A stretch of DNA of 64,000 bases from Streptomyces sp. NBC_01723 (GCF_036246005.1 NZ_CP109171.1:1538001-1602000); one strand, 5' to 3'. Positions 16,134-25,710 are shown, counted from the first letter of the stretch. Notes: generated by a model from the sequence alone, not told the origin. A program made the numbers and translations.

Positions 16134-17752
16134 TTGAGGTTCCCCTCGTCGTCTGCCGGGGCGTGGGCCGGCTCGTCACTGCTGGACTGCTGGTGGGCCT
16201 GGGTGATGCCCGGGTGCTGCTTGAGGCCCTCCCAGAAGGCCCCGATGAAGTGCCCCGGCGGGAGGCCCTGGTCCTTGTGCTGCGCGGGCTCGGGCTCCGC
16301 GGGCGCCGGGATGCCGTTGCGGGCGCGTTCGGCGGCCAGGCGGGCCTCGCGCTCGGCATCCTCGCGCTCCCAGGCCGCCTGTTCGGCGAGGCGCTGGCTG
16401 AGCGGCATCTTGACCCGGCTGCGTCGCTGCGGCAGACCGCCCGCCGTCCACTCGGTGACCTCGGGGACGTCGTCCTCCATGGAGACGCCGGCCGGGATGC
16501 GCGGGCTGGTGGGGCGGCGCTTCTTGGGCTTGCGCTGCGGTCCGGGCAGCGCGTCCGGGCCCGGGGTGGGGATCGAGGTCGCGCCGATGCCGTGGGCGAG
16601 GCCGACGCCGGGCTCGGTGGTCATCATCTTGCTCGGCACGATGAGGATGGCGCGGACCCCGCCGTACGCGGAGGCCCGCAGCGAGACGTCCATGCCGAAC
16701 TGCGTGCACAGCCGGCCGACGACGGACAGGCCCAGGCGCGGGTGGTGGGCGAGGTCCTGCACGTCGGTGCCGCGCTTGGCCTGCTCCAGCAGGCCCTCGA
16801 TGCGGGCGCGGGACTCCTCGCTGAGGCTGACGCCGGCGTCCTCGATCTCGATGCAGACACCGCTCTGCACCTCGGTCGCGGTGACGTGCACCTTGGACGC
16901 GGGCGGTGAGTAGCGGGTGGCGTTGTCGAGCAGCTCCGCCGCGGCGTGGATGACCGGTTCGACCGCGGTGCCCTTGATGTTGACCTTGGCGATGGAGGCC
17001 AGGTTGATCCGGCGGTACTCCAGGATCCGGGACATGGCGCCGCGCAGCACGCTGTAGAGGGCGACCGGTTCGGGCCACTGGCGTCCGGGCCGGCCGCCGC
17101 CGATCACGGAGATGGAGTCGGCGAGGCGGCCGATCAGCGAGGTGCCGTGGTCGATGCGCAGGAGGTCGTCGAAGACTTCGGGGTTGCGCCCGTGGTCCTC
17201 CTCCATCTCGCGGAGTTCCTTGTTCTGCTGGTGGACGATCGCCTGGACGCGGCGGGCGATGTCGACGAAGGAGCGCTCCGCGGACTCGCGCATGGAGTCC
17301 TGGTGGTCGACGATTTCGCAGACCATGCGGATCAGCCGGCGCTGGGGCTCGCCGAGTTCGGTGTAGGCGGGGTTCACCTCGCCGAGGCGGCGCATCACCT
17401 CCGCGGGCGTGTTCCCCCTGCGCATGAAGTGCAGCACGTCGGGCAGCACGACGGCGCCGAGCTCGACCATCTCCTCGTGGTGGCTCGCCGCCCGGTGCTC
17501 CAGATACGCGCTGTGACGGGCGTGCGCGGCGCGCTCGGCCCGCAGCGCACGGCCGCGGCGTACCGCTTCGGCCGCCGCGGAGACCACCAGCAGCGTGGCC
17601 ACGGCACCGCACAGGCCGACGGCGAGCCGGGCCGGTTCCGTCACGAGGGCGACGGCGGCCCCGGTGGCCGCGGCCATCAGTATGGCCGGCAGCAACAGCG
17701 TTCGCGCGTAGGGAAGTTCACGGCGACCTGGAGGGGAATCAACACTCACCAT
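16130..17752 (-). CDS. rarA: Conservon sensor histidine-kinase-like membrane protein (CvnA/RarA)
   Basis: A 540-residue protein. Two hydrophobic helices lie near the N-terminus (TLLLPAILMAAATGAAVALV and AVGLCGAVATLLVVSAAAEA). A helical region with coiled-coil character follows, and then an ATPase domain with N-box AELLDNATRYSPP, ESRARIEGLLEQA and the G-box LGLSVVGRLC. The C-terminal 150 residues are Pro/Arg-rich and probably disordered. The ATG at 17752 has AGAGGG five bases upstream. It heads the five-gene conservon; from memory this locus is cvn9, or rarABCDE, whose S. griseus counterpart affects aerial development. A canonical H-box histidine is not obvious. Confidence 0.92.
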   Translation of the reverse strand: MVSVDSPPGRRELPYARTLLLPAILMAAATGAAVALVTEPARLAVGLCGAVATLLVVSAAAEAVRRGRALRAERAAHARHSAYLEHRAASHHEEMVELGAVVLPDVLHFMRRGNTPAEVMRRLGEVNPAYTELGEPQRRLIRMVCEIVDHQDSMRESAERSFVDIARRVQAIVHQQNKELREMEEDHGRNPEVFDDLLRIDHGTSLIGRLADSISVIGGGRPGRQWPEPVALYSVLRGAMSRILEYRRINLASIAKVNIKGTAVEPVIHAAAELLDNATRYSPPASKVHVTATEVQSGVCIEIEDAGVSLSEESRARIEGLLEQAKRGTDVQDLAHHPRLGLSVVGRLCTQFGMDVSLRASAYGGVRAILIVPSKMMTTEPGVGLAHGIGATSIPTPGPDALPGPQRKPKKRRPTSPRIPAGVSMEDDVPEVTEWTAGGLPQRRSRVKMPLSQRLAEQAAWEREDAEREARLAAERARNGIPAPAEPEPAQHKDQGLPPGHFIGAFWEGLKQHPGITQAHQQSSSDEPAHAPADDEGNLK

Positions 17753-18140
17753 GTAGGCCCTCTGAAAACGAATCGGCTGGGATGGGGGAGCTTGCGACGG
17801 GGTAGGTCTGGGAGTTGTCGGGATCATCGACGCATAGAGAACAAGCGCGCGATTACACCTCAACTCGGTGCGCTGCGGGCGAGCTTAGTCCGGGCGGATC
17901 ATCGTCGTGTCATATTCAGCAACCGCCTGAAACGGCCCTGGGGGCTGGAGTAAGGTCGGCACTTTTGCACTGCGGGGAACCATTCGAACACGATGCGTGA
18001 GCGTGTTCGGGTGTACGAGATTCACTCACCGTGATGAGGGAAGGGCGCCGGACTCCCCCGCGAACGCGCGAAGGCCCGGCGGTCTCCCGCCGGGCCTTCG
18101 TCGCGTGCCGTCCGCCCGGGCTAGGGGCTGTCTGACATCC
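17753..18140. other. Intergenic region: rarA promoter and helicase terminator
   Basis: No gene is evident. The left part carries the rarA ribosome site and its promoter. A relatively AT-rich patch at about 17905-17965 (GTCATATTCAGCAACC) is the most promoter-like stretch. The right part holds the hairpin at 18069-18100. Confidence 0.6.
18069..18100. terminator. Hairpin terminator after the helicase gene
   Basis: A perfect 14-base stem, CGAAGGCCCGGCGG pairing with CCGCCGGGCCTTCG around a TCTC loop. It begins 41 bases past the leftward helicase stop codon. Confidence 0.85.
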
Positions 18141-20948
18141 CTAGCCCACGGACGAGTAGGCGACCACCCCGCGCAGCAGCTCCTCGACCGCCTTGCGCGC
18201 GTTCTTCGGGACCGTGGACCCCTGGGCGGGTGCGGCGGCCGCGATCTGGCCGAGGACGTCGATGACCTGCTTGCACCAGCGCACGAAGTCGCCCGCCGGC
18301 ATCTCCGCCTCGCGGAGCACCTCGTCGAGGCCCTTGCCGGACGCCCACATGTACGCCGCCCAGGCGAAGCCGAGGTCGGGCTCACGCTGGCCGACGCCCT
18401 CGGTCTGGCTGATCCGGAAGTCCTCCTCCAGGGCATCGAGTCGGCCCCAGATGCGGACCGTCTCGCCGAGCGCGGCCTTGGCCTGGCCCGAGGGCACCTT
18501 CGGCGCCATCGCGTCGTCGGCGACCCGGGACTCGTAGACCAGCGCCGAGACGCAGGCGGCCAGTTCGGCCGGGGAGAGCCCTTCCCAGACGCCCTCGCGC
18601 AGGCACTCGCTGGCGAGCAGGTCCAGCTCGCCGTAGAGCCGGGCGAGGCGCTTGCCGTGCTCGGTCACCTCGTCGCCGCGCAGGTAGTCCAGCTCGGTCA
18701 GCAGCGCGACGATCCGGTCGAAGGTGCGGGCGATGGTGTTCGTCCGGCCCTCGATCCGGCGCTCCAGCTGCGAGGTGTCGCGCAGCAGCCGGTGGTAGCG
18801 CTCGGCCCAGCGGGCGTGGTCCTCGCGGTCGTCGCAGCCGTGGCAGGGGTGGGCGCGGATGGCCTTGCGCAGCCGGGCGATCTCCCGGTCGTCGGCAGCC
18901 TGCGACCGCTGCTTGCGGGCCCGCTCCGGCGGGATGTGACCGGCCTTGGTGCGCAGCGCGGAGGCGAGGTCGCGGCGGGACTGGGGCGAGCGCGGGTTGA
19001 AGGACTTCGGGATGCGCATCCGCTCCAGCGCCTCGACGGGCACCGGGAAGTCCATCGACGCCAGCCGCTTGACCTGCCGCTCGGCGGTGAGCACCAGCGG
19101 GCGGGGTCCGTCGTGGTGCTCGAAGCCGCGGTGGCCGTTGGACCGGCCGGCGGGCAGGCCCGGGTCCAGCACCAGGGCGAGGCCCGCGTACTTGCCCGTC
19201 GGCACGTGGATGACGTCGCCCGGCTTCAGCTTCTCGAGGGCGACGGCGGCCTCGGCGCGCCGCTGGTTGGCGCCCTGCCGAGCCAGCTCGGTCTCCCGGT
19301 CCTTCAGCTCGCGGCGCAGTCGCGCGTACTCCTCGAAGTCGCCGAGGTGGCAGGTCATGGAGGCCTGGTAGCCCTCCAGGCCCTCCTCGTTGCGCTGCAC
19401 CTGCCGGGAGATGCCGACGACCGACTTGTCCGCCTGGAACTGCGCGAAGGAGGTCTCCAGCAGCTCCCGCGAGCGGTGCCGCCCGAACTGCTCGACCAGG
19501 TTGACGGCCATGTTGTACGACGGCCGGAAGCTGGAGCGCAGCGGGTAGGTGCGGGTGCCGGCCAGTCCCGCGAGGTGCTCGGGGTTCATGCCGCGCTGCC
19601 ACAGCACCACGGCGTGGCCCTCGACGTCGATGCCGCGCCGGCCGGCCCGGCCGGTGAGCTGGGTGAACTCGCCGGGGGTGATGTCGGCGTGCTGTTCGCC
19701 GTTCCACTTGACGAGCTTCTCCAGCACCACCGAGCGGGCGGGCATGTTGATGCCGAGGGCGAGGGTCTCGGTGGCGAAGACGGCCTTCACCAGTCCGCGG
19801 ACGAACAGCTCCTCGACGACCTCCTTGAACGTCGGCAGCATGCCCGCGTGGTGGGCGGCGATGCCGCGCTCGAGGCCCTCCAGCCACTCGTAGTACCCCA
19901 GGACGTGCAGGTCCTCGGTCGGGATGGAGGCGGTGCGCTCCTCCACGAGGGCGCGCACCCTGTCCCGCGCGTCCTCGTCGTTGAGCCGCAGGCCGGCGTA
20001 GAGGCACTGCTGGACGGCGGCCTCGCAGGCGGCGCGACTGAAGATGAAGGTGATCGCCGGCAGCAGGCCCTCGGAGTCGAGCCGCTCGATGACCTCGGGG
20101 CGGCTGGGCGTCCACACCCGGGAGCGCTGTCGGCGCTCGCGCTCCCGGTCGGCCTCCTTCATGGCGCGGCCGCGCCTGCGGTCCTGGTAGGACGGGCGGC
20201 TCGCCTCCATGCGCGCCATGCGCGTGAGGTCCGGGTTGACGGCTCTCTTGCGGCCCTCGCCCTCCTCGAACAGGTCGTACATCCGGCGCCCGGCGAGCAC
20301 GTGCTGGAACAGCGGCACGGGCCGGTGCTCGGAGACGATCACCTGGGTGTCGCCGCGGACGGTGTCGAGCCAGTCGCCGAACTCCTCCGCGTTGGACACG
20401 GTCGCCGACAGTGACACCAGGGTCACGGACTCGGGGAGGTGGATGATCACCTCCTCCCACACGGCGCCGCGGAAGCGGTCGGAGAGGTAGTGCACCTCGT
20501 CCATGACCACGTATCCGAGGCCGAGGAGGGTCTGGGAGCCCGCGTAGAGCATGTTCCGCAGGACCTCGGTGGTCATGACGACGACCGGGGCCTCCGAGTT
20601 CACGCTGTTGTCACCGGTGAGGAGGCCGACGCGGTCCGAGCCGTAGCGGCGGCACAGGTCGGCGTACTTCTGGTTCGACAGTGCCTTGATGGGCGTCGTG
20701 TAGAAGCACTTCTTGCCCTGCTGGAGGGCGAGGTGGACGGCGAACTCGCCGACGATCGTCTTGCCGGAACCCGTGGGCGCGGCCACCAGCACGCCCTTGC
20801 CCGCTTCGAGGGCCTGACAGGCCTCGATCTGGAAGGGGTCGAGGCCGAAGTCGTACATCTCGCGGAAGGTGGCGAGCGCGGTGGCCTGCTCGACAGCGCG
20901 CTGACGGGCTGCCGCGTACCGCTCGGCCGGTGAGAGATCCTCTGTCAT
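18141..20948 (-). CDS. Ski2/Mtr4-like DExH RNA helicase (HelY family)
   Basis: A 935-residue helicase. Motif I is APTGSGKT, motif II is DEVH (VMDEVHYLSDRFRG), motif III is SLSATVSN and motif VI is QLTGRAGRRGID. A long C-terminal half follows with the DSHCT-type helical domain (AACVSALVYESR), and a Cys/His patch HPCHGCDDREDHARW lies near residue 690. Such helicases unwind RNA and are linked to RNA turnover. In actinobacteria the gene commonly follows pafBC-tatAC, as here. The ATG at 20948 (MTEDLSPAERY) is favoured over one at 20993. Confidence 0.93.
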   Translation of the reverse strand: MTEDLSPAERYAAARQRAVEQATALATFREMYDFGLDPFQIEACQALEAGKGVLVAAPTGSGKTIVGEFAVHLALQQGKKCFYTTPIKALSNQKYADLCRRYGSDRVGLLTGDNSVNSEAPVVVMTTEVLRNMLYAGSQTLLGLGYVVMDEVHYLSDRFRGAVWEEVIIHLPESVTLVSLSATVSNAEEFGDWLDTVRGDTQVIVSEHRPVPLFQHVLAGRRMYDLFEEGEGRKRAVNPDLTRMARMEASRPSYQDRRRGRAMKEADRERERRQRSRVWTPSRPEVIERLDSEGLLPAITFIFSRAACEAAVQQCLYAGLRLNDEDARDRVRALVEERTASIPTEDLHVLGYYEWLEGLERGIAAHHAGMLPTFKEVVEELFVRGLVKAVFATETLALGINMPARSVVLEKLVKWNGEQHADITPGEFTQLTGRAGRRGIDVEGHAVVLWQRGMNPEHLAGLAGTRTYPLRSSFRPSYNMAVNLVEQFGRHRSRELLETSFAQFQADKSVVGISRQVQRNEEGLEGYQASMTCHLGDFEEYARLRRELKDRETELARQGANQRRAEAAVALEKLKPGDVIHVPTGKYAGLALVLDPGLPAGRSNGHRGFEHHDGPRPLVLTAERQVKRLASMDFPVPVEALERMRIPKSFNPRSPQSRRDLASALRTKAGHIPPERARKQRSQAADDREIARLRKAIRAHPCHGCDDREDHARWAERYHRLLRDTSQLERRIEGRTNTIARTFDRIVALLTELDYLRGDEVTEHGKRLARLYGELDLLASECLREGVWEGLSPAELAACVSALVYESRVADDAMAPKVPSGQAKAALGETVRIWGRLDALEEDFRISQTEGVGQREPDLGFAWAAYMWASGKGLDEVLREAEMPAGDFVRWCKQVIDVLGQIAAAAPAQGSTVPKNARKAVEELLRGVVAYSSVG

Positions 20949-21059
20949 CGTGCTTTCGAGCGTACCGGGCCGCACTGACAACAGGACGATCATTATCCGG
21001 AACGGCCCTGTGGGGGTTCCGTGGGGGCGGCGGCGCCTGCCGTCACCGCCCCGGTGGCG

Positions 21060-22010
21060 CTAGGTCACGTCGTCGTAGCCGTTGACCCGGTCCCTCGTGG
21101 CCTGCTCGGGCAGGGCGCGGGCGGTGGTCACGGCCTCGACCTCGCCGATGCTCTCGGGGTTCAGGTCCAGGTCCGACGCCTCGTCGTCGTCGGGCTCCAG
21201 GGCCTCGCGACGGGCCCTGCGGCGGTCGTTGACCAGGGAGACGGCGACGGCGGCGAAGTACAGCACCCAGATCGGCCCGGCCAGCAGGATCATGGTCAGC
21301 GGGTCCGTGCTCGGCGTGGCGATGGCCGCGAACAGCGTGATGCCCATGATCATCGCGCGCCACCAGCCGAGCATCCGCCTGCCGGACAGCACTCCGGTGA
21401 GGTTGAGCATCACGAGCAGCAGGGGCAGCTCGAAGGAGAGTCCGAAGACGATCACCATGCGGGTGACGAGGTCGAGCAGGTCGTCCAGCGGCAGCAGGTT
21501 GTCGACGTCGCTCGGCGTGAACTCGATCAGCACCTCCGCGGAGGTGGGCAGCACCGCGTAGGCGAAGTAGGCGCCGATGAGGAACAGCGGGGCACCGGTG
21601 GCGACGAACGCGTAGGCGTACTTCTTCTCGTTGCGGTGCAGCCCCGGGGCGACGAACGCCCACAACTGGTAGAGCCAGACCGGCGAGGCCAGCACGATGC
21701 CCGCCGTCAGCGACACCTTCAGCGCCAGGGTGAACGGGCCGAGCAGACCGTTGATGGTGATCTGCGCGCACGGCTCCGAGCCGGCCGTCGACTCGGCCAG
21801 CTCCGCGAAGGACTTCTCACAGCCGATCGACTGGAGGATCGGATCCGTGAGGGCGTTGATGATCCACTCGTAGAAGAAGGCGGCGACCACCGTGACGACG
21901 ACGATGGCCAACAGTGCCTTCGCGAGCCGGTTGCGGAGCTCACGCAGGTGCTCCGCCAGGGGCATCCGCCCCTCCGGGTCCCTCTCCTTGGTGCGGGCAG
22001 GCTTCAGCAA
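21060..22010 (-). CDS. tatC: Sec-independent protein translocase TatC
   Basis: A 316-residue membrane protein with the six-helix TatC plan. It has MPLAEHLRELRNRLAKALL at the cytosolic N-terminus, FVAPGLHRNEKKYAYAFV in the middle and GVLSGRRMLGWWRAMIMG late. TatC recognises twin-arginine signal peptides and recruits TatA to export folded proteins. The charged C-terminal tail (DDDEASDLDLN) is longer than in E. coli. The start appears to be a TTG at 22010; an ATG at 21965 is too close to the nearest GGAGG. It lies 47 bases downstream of tatA. Confidence 0.95.
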   Translation of the reverse strand: MLKPARTKERDPEGRMPLAEHLRELRNRLAKALLAIVVVTVVAAFFYEWIINALTDPILQSIGCEKSFAELAESTAGSEPCAQITINGLLGPFTLALKVSLTAGIVLASPVWLYQLWAFVAPGLHRNEKKYAYAFVATGAPLFLIGAYFAYAVLPTSAEVLIEFTPSDVDNLLPLDDLLDLVTRMVIVFGLSFELPLLLVMLNLTGVLSGRRMLGWWRAMIMGITLFAAIATPSTDPLTMILLAGPIWVLYFAAVAVSLVNDRRRARREALEPDDDEASDLDLNPESIGEVEAVTTARALPEQATRDRVNGYDDVT

Positions 22011-22057
22011 CCCACGTTCCCATCTCGTGCGGCGGGCCGGAGGTCACCGGCCCTGCG

Positions 22058-22345
22058 TCAGCGCTTGGTCGTGTCCGTCGGCTCGTTGACCGGGCGGGAA
22101 CTGGTCACGTCACCGGGGGCGGCCTGGATGGTGCGCTGCGCCGCGGACTGCTCGGGGTTGGGCGGGTCGGCGGGGGCGGACGAGTCGTTCTTGCCCTCGC
22201 TCTTCATCGCCTTGGCCTCGCTCTTGAGGATGCGCGCGGACTTGCCGAGGGAGCGCGCCATGTCCGGAAGCTTCTTCGCGCCGAACAGCAGGATGATGAC
22301 GACGAGGATGAGAATGATCTCGGGGGCTCCGAGCCTTCCGAACAT
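22058..22345 (-). CDS. tatA: Sec-independent protein translocase TatA
   Basis: A 95-residue protein with one N-terminal membrane helix ([16 protein letters not shown]), the hinge [12 protein letters not shown] and an amphipathic helix [16 protein letters not shown], followed by an acidic disordered tail. TatA oligomerises to form the twin-arginine export pore with TatC, the next gene. Confidence 0.95.
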   Translation of the reverse strand: MFGRLGAPEIILILVVIILLFGAKKLPDMARSLGKSARILKSEAKAMKSEGKNDSSAPADPPNPEQSAAQRTIQAAPGDVTSSRPVNEPTDTTKR

Positions 22346-22621
22346 AAGTCTTTACCTTCTCACCGAGGCGGCTGGGTGGGGTGCTGTCCGACCGGTCGGA
22401 CACACGTCCGATCGATCGCCTTGTGCAGCGATCGTAACGCTCAGGGGTGAACGTGAGGCAATCCCCGTGCGTACTCCCGTCCGCGGCCGGGCCTCGTTTT
22501 CCGGGCCGCGACCAGCAGCGTACCTTCAGGGGCCTGTGGGGTGACAGGGCGAATCGGTCCACAACGCGACTCGCGCGCGTCCGTCGGGCGGTCGCGGAGC
22601 CGCGTGGCGCGGTTCCCGCGT

Positions 22622-22816
22622 TCACAGCGCGTCCACGGAACGGGCGGCGCTCTCCGTGGCCCGCTCCAGATCATCCGCGGCCCGGCCGATCCTTTGGGCC
22701 GAGTCCGTCACCTGCCTGGCGAGTCGCTGCGTCTCCACGAACACCTTCACGGCGAACACCGTGAGGACGGCGAGACCAAGGAAACCCAGGGCAACGGCGA
22801 ACATCGGCCAGAACAT
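22622..22816 (-). CDS. Small single-span membrane protein with helical tail
   Basis: A 64-residue protein with a membrane helix (MFAVALGFLGLAVLTVFAVK) followed by a charged helix that could form a coiled coil (ETQRLARQVTDSAQRIGRAA). It resembles the short DUF948-like proteins found near actinobacterial pafC/tatA genes, but I cannot assign a function. No strong Shine-Dalgarno sequence is visible. Its position within a leftward chain of co-oriented genes supports it being real. Confidence 0.7.
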   Translation of the reverse strand: MFWPMFAVALGFLGLAVLTVFAVKVFVETQRLARQVTDSAQRIGRAADDLERATESAARSVDAL

Positions 22817-22826
22817 GACGTCGAGA

Positions 22827-23120
22827 CTAGACCGTGGAGTGCAGCCGCAGTGTCCTGACCCCGCCGCCCGTGAGCAGTTCCACCACCCGCTCCCCCGCCG
22901 GCTTGCGGACCGCGGAGCCGCACTCGGGGCAGGTGAACGAGTAGAAGGTGGTGCGGCTGGAGGCGCCGATGGCCAGCCGAAGGGCGCTCGCGGCGAGTTC
23001 GAAGCGGCCCCGGCAGTCCGGGCAGCCCGCCTTGAACACGATCGGCGACACCCGTCTCATGCCCGCGAACGCGGACGCCGCCGACATGCCCGGCCCAACT
23101 GGTCCCAGGGGCTCGCTCAC
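22827..23120 (-). CDS. Zinc-ribbon protein, FmdB-like
   Basis: A 97-residue protein with two CxxC pairs (AGCPDCRGRF and FTCPECGSAV) about 30 residues apart, which form a probable zinc ribbon. Its GTG start overlaps the pafC stop (GTGA), so it is translated with pafC. No enzymatic motif is present; a role as nucleic-acid or protein adaptor is a guess. Confidence 0.8.
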   Translation of the reverse strand: MSEPLGPVGPGMSAASAFAGMRRVSPIVFKAGCPDCRGRFELAASALRLAIGASSRTTFYSFTCPECGSAVRKPAGERVVELLTGGGVRTLRLHSTV

Positions 23121-24169
23121 AGTCCTCGCTCCTGCCTTTCGTGCGGGCCCTCGACCGTCTCGACGCCGGCTGCCGGACCGGCCGCCTCGATCCCGTCGTA
23201 GGCGGCCAGCGCCTCCCGGGCGGCGTGCCGGGCGCTGTCGGCCAGCTCGGGCGGGGAGACGATCCGGCCGTCACGGCCCAGCCGCAGCGCCAGCCGCCGC
23301 AGAGAGGCCGGCTCGGGGGTGCGCAGGGTGATGCGCAGTCCGCCGTCGGGAAGTTCGTCCGCGCTGTCGTGCGGGTAGTACTCGGCGACCCAGCGCCCGC
23401 CCGGGCCGACCTCGACGACCACCTCCGGGTCCTCGGCGGCGGGCTGCACCAGGCCCTCCGACAGGTCCCGCAGCTCCACCTCGGGCGGCGCGGACGGCTC
23501 GTCCAGGATGCGGATCTCGGCGACCCGGTCGAGGCGGAAGGTGCGCCGCGCCTCGGAGCGGCGGCACCACGCCTCCACGTAGGTGTGCCCGACGCTGACC
23601 AGCCGGATGGGGTCGATCTCGCGCTCGGTGACCTCGTCGCGGGCCGGTGAGTAGTAGCGGATCCACAGCCGGCGGCGCTCGGAGATCGCCCGGTCGACGT
23701 CGGCGAAGACGCCGCCCTCGGACTCGAAGGTGACGGACAGCCTCGAACTGGCGCCCGCGGCCTCCCCGGCCGAGGTCTCCACCTTGGCGGTCGCCCGCAG
23801 CAGTGCCTGCCGGTCGCTCTCGCGCAGGCCGGGCAGGGTCGCCACGGCCCGGGCGGCGACCAGCAGCGCGGTGGCCTCGTCGGCGGCGAGCCGCAGCGGC
23901 TCCGCGGCGTCGGCGCCGAGCGCGGCCGGGTTGTGCCACCAGATGCGCTCGCCGTCGGTGTCGATGTCGAGCAGGTCGCCGCCGCGGAAGCTGGTGCCGC
24001 ACATGGGCAGCACGTCGAGGTCGGAGACCAGCTCGTCCTCGGTGATGCCGAAGGCCCGAGCGACGTCCTCGATCCGCGCCCCGGGACGCTCCCTCAGATA
24101 CGTCACCAGGGACAGCATCCGCCGGGTCTGGTCGATGGCGTTCACTGCCCTGACCGGTTTGCCTGCCAC
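23117..24169 (-). CDS. pafC: WYL-domain transcriptional regulator PafC
   Basis: A 350-residue protein with an N-terminal winged helix (RRMLSLVTYLRERPGARIED) and a WYL ligand-binding domain (RRLWIRYYSPARDEVTEREI), plus the C-terminal WCX extension. With PafB it forms the heterodimeric activator that, in mycobacteria, drives the RecA-independent DNA-damage response and is encoded by the proteasome accessory-factor operon. It starts with GTG at 24169, 18 bases after pafB; an internal GTG at 24145 is an alternative. Confidence 0.92.
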   Translation of the reverse strand: MAGKPVRAVNAIDQTRRMLSLVTYLRERPGARIEDVARAFGITEDELVSDLDVLPMCGTSFRGGDLLDIDTDGERIWWHNPAALGADAAEPLRLAADEATALLVAARAVATLPGLRESDRQALLRATAKVETSAGEAAGASSRLSVTFESEGGVFADVDRAISERRRLWIRYYSPARDEVTEREIDPIRLVSVGHTYVEAWCRRSEARRTFRLDRVAEIRILDEPSAPPEVELRDLSEGLVQPAAEDPEVVVEVGPGGRWVAEYYPHDSADELPDGGLRITLRTPEPASLRRLALRLGRDGRIVSPPELADSARHAAREALAAYDGIEAAGPAAGVETVEGPHERQERGL

Positions 24170-24187
24170 TGTGTTGTCCGCTCCCCC

Positions 24188-25141
24188 TCAGCCCTTGGCG
24201 ACGGCACGCAGCCGGTCCACCACGTCCGCACGCAACTCCGCGGGCTCCAGCACCACCACGTCCGGCCCGAACTCGACCAGCCAGGCGTCCAGGCCGTGCC
24301 CGTACGGAATCTCCAACTCGTCCCAGCCGTCACCGAGTTCCCGTACGGCGGTGGCCTTCGCCCGCAAGGGGTATCCCGCGCCCGCACGCAGCCTGATCCG
24401 CGCGGAGCGGTCGGCGGTCTCCCCCGCCCAGCTCGCGACCGTCTCACGGACGGTGACGACGTCGGGCACCGGCGCGGTGAAGCGCCCGCCGCGCGAGCGG
24501 ACCCGGCCGGTGATCCGCGACAGCCGGAAGACCCGCTCGGCCCCGCGGTCGCGATCGAAGCCCGCCAGGTACCAGTGCCCGCGCCAGCACTCCAGCGCCC
24601 AGGGCTCCACGTGCCGGGGCTCGGGCTGCGCGGCGTTGGCCTTGCGGTAGTCGAAGCCGACGGGCCGGCGGTCGCGGCAGGCGAGCATCAGCGGCTCGAA
24701 GGCCGCCTCGTGCACCGGGATGCGCGGCTCCAGCGCGCTGTGCGGCTCATAGGGGTCGACGTCCTCCGGCAGCCCCGCCGCGCGCAGCTTCTGCAGGGCG
24801 CCGCTGGCCGCGCCGGCGAGCCGGGCCTGCTGCCACACCTTCGCGGCGAGCCCCAGCGCCGCGGCCTCCTCGGCGTCCAAGGTGATCGGCGGCAGCCGGT
24901 TGCTGTCCCGGCGGGCCAGGTAGCCGATCTCTCCGTCGAGGCTCTCCACGGTCTCGATGACCAGTCCGAGTTCGCGCAGGTCGTCCTTGTCGCGCTCGAA
25001 CATGCGGTTGAAGGAGTCGTCGGAGCCCGCTTCGAGGTAGGCCTCGACGGACTCACGCAGCTCACGCTTGCTGAGCGGCCGCCGTGTCCCGAGCAGACAC
25101 AGCGCCAGGTTCATCAGCCGCTCGGCCTTGGCAATGGCCAT
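24188..25141 (-). CDS. pafB: WYL-domain transcriptional regulator PafB
   Basis: A 317-residue partner of PafC with the same order of winged helix, WYL and WCX domains. The N-terminus MAIAKAERLMNLALCLLGTR and the WYL segment DRRPVGFDYRKANAAQPEPR are typical. The ATG at 25141 has AAGGG five bases upstream; the longer frame to 25219 overlaps a terminator and was rejected. It starts the leftward pafB-pafC-zinc ribbon-tat group. PafBC are thought to sense single-stranded DNA or another damage signal through the WYL domain. Confidence 0.92.
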   Translation of the reverse strand: MAIAKAERLMNLALCLLGTRRPLSKRELRESVEAYLEAGSDDSFNRMFERDKDDLRELGLVIETVESLDGEIGYLARRDSNRLPPITLDAEEAAALGLAAKVWQQARLAGAASGALQKLRAAGLPEDVDPYEPHSALEPRIPVHEAAFEPLMLACRDRRPVGFDYRKANAAQPEPRHVEPWALECWRGHWYLAGFDRDRGAERVFRLSRITGRVRSRGGRFTAPVPDVVTVRETVASWAGETADRSARIRLRAGAGYPLRAKATAVRELGDGWDELEIPYGHGLDAWLVEFGPDVVVLEPAELRADVVDRLRAVAKG

Positions 25142-25210
25142 CGACGCCCTTCTCCCTATGGTGCTTACGACGGATGACCGTACCGCCCCGGGGTGGCGCG
25201 GCAAAAGCCG

Positions 25211-25240
25211 AGGGCCCATGCCCGGACAGGCATGGACCCT
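25211..25240. terminator. Hairpin between the FKBP gene and pafB
   Basis: AGGGCCCATGCC pairs with GGCATGGACCCT with one mismatch around a 6-base loop. It lies about 40 bases beyond the leftward FKBP stop and upstream of the pafB ribosome site. It probably separates the FKBP transcript from the paf-tat group. Confidence 0.7.
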
Positions 25241-25278
25241 TGATGACCGGCTCTGATCACCGTCCGTTCGGACGTGGA

Positions 25279-25650
25279 TCAGACTCCGAGCAGATCGACC
25301 ACGAAGATCAGCGTCGAGCCGGGCGGGATCGCCGGGGTCGGGCTCTGGTTGCCGTACGCGAGGTGCGCCGGGATGGTCAGCTGGCGGCGACCGCCGACCT
25401 TCATGCCCTGCACGCCCTTGTCCCAGCCCGCGATGACGCGGCCGCCGCCGAGCGGGAAGCGGAACGGCGCACCGCGGTTCCAGCTCGCGTCGAACTCCTC
25501 GCCCGTGCTGAAGGTCACGCCCACGTAGTGGACGGTCACGGTCTGACCGGCCTCGGCAACCGGGCCGTCGCCCTCCCAGATGTCCTTGATCTCGAGGTCC
25601 GCCGGCGGCTCGCCGCCCGGGAAGTCGACCTCGGGCTTGTCGATGCTCAC
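25279..25650 (-). CDS. Cytosolic FKBP-type peptidyl-prolyl isomerase
   Basis: A 123-residue single FKBP domain. Motifs include VTVHYVGVTFSTGEEFDASW, VIAGWDKGVQGMKVGGRRQL and AIPPGSTLIFVVDLL, which supply the aromatic rotamase pocket residues. The GTG at 25650 follows AGGAG by 8 bases; the open frame extends to 25683 but lacks a ribosome site. There is no signal peptide, so it should act in the cytosol as a folding catalyst. It lies 60 bases downstream of a second, exported FKBP. Confidence 0.93.
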   Translation of the reverse strand: MSIDKPEVDFPGGEPPADLEIKDIWEGDGPVAEAGQTVTVHYVGVTFSTGEEFDASWNRGAPFRFPLGGGRVIAGWDKGVQGMKVGGRRQLTIPAHLAYGNQSPTPAIPPGSTLIFVVDLLGV

Positions 25651-25710
25651 GTGTTCAGCTCCTGCTTGTCTGCGGAAAGGCAACGGGCCAAGTCTTACAT
25701 CTCCGGAGCG

